The position numbers and the translations under genes are program-made. 6,840 nucleotides of DNA from an uncultured Gammaproteobacteria bacterium. Lineage in GTDB: Bacteria; Pseudomonadota; Gammaproteobacteria; UBA9214. The DNA lies in NCBI GenBank assembly GCA_905480305.1, contig CAJQPV010000203.1, positions 1-6,840 of the forward strand, in the 5' to 3' direction. How positions within the stretch are numbered: position 1 is the first letter of the stretch; each line of letters starts with the position of its first letter. The notes below the pieces were generated by a model. It was not told the origin of the DNA and made no database searches. It saw only the letters and a program-made list of their open reading frames with translations. Below are positions 5,714-6,840 of the stretch, in pieces.

Positions 5714-6840
5714 TTGAATCCGGTCAAGGTTGGCCTGCTGGGCCTCGGCACAGTGGGTGGTGGTACGTTTAACGTTTTAAGCCGCAATGCAGATGAAATC
5801 AGCCGGCGTGCCGGTCGTGGCATCGTCGTCAGTCATGCAGCAGCGCGTGAATATGATGCAGGCGGTTTGCCGGGGATTGACGGCATCGATGTCGGTGATG
5901 ATGCCTTTGCACTGGTGCAGAATCCCGATGTCGATATCATCGTTGAATTGATTGGCGGTTACGAGCCGGCGCGCGAACTGGTGCTGCAAGCCATCGCCAA
6001 TGGCAAGCACGTGGTCACAGCCAACAAGGCGCTGATTGCCATGCACGGCAACGAGATTTTTGCTGCGGCACAGGACAAGGGTGTCATGGTGGCTTTTGAA
6101 GCGGCGGTCGCCGGTGGTATCCCGATCATCAAGGCCCTGCGTGAGGGGCTTTCAGCCAATCGAATCGAGTGGCTCACCGGTATTATCAACGGCACCGGCA
6201 ACTTTATCCTCACCGAGATGCGCGACAAGGGACGTGACTTTTCCGATGTGCTGAAAGAGGCGCAGGCACTGGGTTATGCCGAGGCCGACCCCACCTTCGA
6301 TGTTGAGGGTATAGACGCAGCGCACAAGCTCACCATACTGGCATCCATCGCTTTCGGTATCCCGTTGCAGTTCGACAAGGTTTACACGGAGGGTATCAGC
6401 CGTATTACCCGCGAGGATGTGACCTATGCCGAGGCATTCGGTTATCGCATCAAGCACCTGGGTTACACACGGCGCACGCAGCAGGGAATCGAAATGCGTG
6501 TGCATCCCACACTGATTCCGGAACGCCGCCTGATTGCCAATGTTGATGGCGTTATGAACGCGGTACTGGTGAATGCCGATGCAGTTGGTCCGACCTTGTA
6601 TTACGGTGCCGGCGCCGGTTCGGAGCCGACGGCCTCGGCCGTGGTAGCAGATATCGTGGATATCGTGCGCACCTTGAGTTGTGATCCGGGTAACCGGGTA
6701 CCCCATCTCGCTTTTCAGCCTGATGCCATTACTGATATCCCGGTGCTGGCCATGGATGACGTTGAAACAGCGTACTACCTGCGCATGCAGGTGTCTGACA
6801 AGCCGGGCGTGATGGCTGAAGTGGCCAGTATTCTCGGTGA
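5714..6840 (+). CDS. hom: Homoserine dehydrogenase, 3' end beyond window
   Basis: Hom reduces aspartate 4-semialdehyde to homoserine with NAD(P)H, the branch step toward threonine and methionine, in the cytoplasm. The 375 visible residues correspond to most of a 430-440-residue monofunctional enzyme; there is no aspartokinase domain. The Rossmann motif GLLGLGTVGGG (7-17) binds the cofactor. VTANKALIA (101-109) contains Lys105. GIINGTGNFIL (156-166) and EADPTFDVEGIDAAHKL (190-206) form the catalytic domain, with Asp201 and Lys205 matching the yeast catalytic pair Asp219/Lys223. YYGAGAGSEPTASAVVADI (297-315) is the family signature. An ACT domain begins at about 353 (AYYLRMQVSDKPGVMAEVA), suggesting feedback control by threonine, and is cut by the window edge. 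The start is TTG with a strong GGGAGGG ribosome site, 5 bases after alaC, so the two are probably co-transcribed. thrC often follows but is out of view. Confidence 0.95.
   Translation, partial: MNPVKVGLLGLGTVGGGTFNVLSRNADEISRRAGRGIVVSHAAAREYDAGGLPGIDGIDVGDDAFALVQNPDVDIIVELIGGYEPARELVLQAIANGKHVVTANKALIAMHGNEIFAAAQDKGVMVAFEAAVAGGIPIIKALREGLSANRIEWLTGIINGTGNFILTEMRDKGRDFSDVLKEAQALGYAEADPTFDVEGIDAAHKLTILASIAFGIPLQFDKVYTEGISRITREDVTYAEAFGYRIKHLGYTRRTQQGIEMRVHPTLIPERRLIANVDGVMNAVLVNADAVGPTLYYGAGAGSEPTASAVVADIVDIVRTLSCDPGNRVPHLAFQPDAITDIPVLAMDDVETAYYLRMQVSDKPGVMAEVASILG

Noticed and set aside
6152..6706. 184-codon minus-strand frame inside hom
   Set aside because: It is antisense to the conserved catalytic domain of homoserine dehydrogenase, with no motif of its own.
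1..6840. CRISPR arrays, tRNA or rRNA genes, insertion sequences, prophage or defence genes
   Set aside because: I saw no spaced direct repeats, RNA-gene signatures, transposase or integrase motifs or terminal repeats; the region is compact core chromosome.

Overview
The window reads as chromosome of a non-enteric gammaproteobacterium. The evidence is a surE-pcm-yqaA-nlpD-rpoS block (RpoS with its NlpD neighbour is a gammaproteobacterial hallmark), protein sequences that look closer to Pseudomonas-type than to E. coli-type versions, and a moderately GC-rich base composition. I cannot name a genus. Coding density is very high: no stretch over 300 bases lacks a gene, and the longest gap is about 170 bp.

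Left block (1-3902, all + strand). The last few codons of an upstream gene (perhaps truD) are followed by surE (nucleotidase), pcm (protein L-isoaspartate repair methyltransferase), a DedA/VTT-type membrane protein of the YqaA family, nlpD (lipoprotein with LysM and degenerate LytM domains, an amidase activator) and rpoS (stationary-phase sigma factor). pcm/yqaA and yqaA/nlpD overlap by one base in TGATG junctions, so this is a translationally coupled operon. A 74-base gap precedes rpoS. Its start codon lies in a small predicted hairpin with the ribosome-binding GGGG in the loop.

Centre (3903-4505). rpoS converges on a small minus-strand gene for an Mth938/DUF498-family protein. The 56-base convergent gap holds a REP-like palindrome (GTAGGAGC head, GCGGAC/GTCCGC stem). 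The Mth938-like gene has a good sigma-70 promoter placed so that transcription should start at the A of its ATG, which makes it a likely leaderless mRNA. The divergent gap (4334-4505) also holds a candidate promoter for the right block and a few short inverted repeats.

Right block (4506-6840, + strand). An AlaC-type class I aminotransferase (GTG start) is followed after 5 bases by hom (homoserine dehydrogenase, TTG start with a strong Shine-Dalgarno), which runs off the window just after entering its ACT domain. The two look co-transcribed and link alanine/glutamate transamination with the aspartate-to-threonine/methionine branch.

All genes are recognisable housekeeping or stress genes, and I found no undescribed biological system. 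The most useful details are the REP-like element, the leaderless promoter, the unusually degenerate LytM site of NlpD, the rpoS start-codon hairpin, and two substitutions in RpoS region 2.
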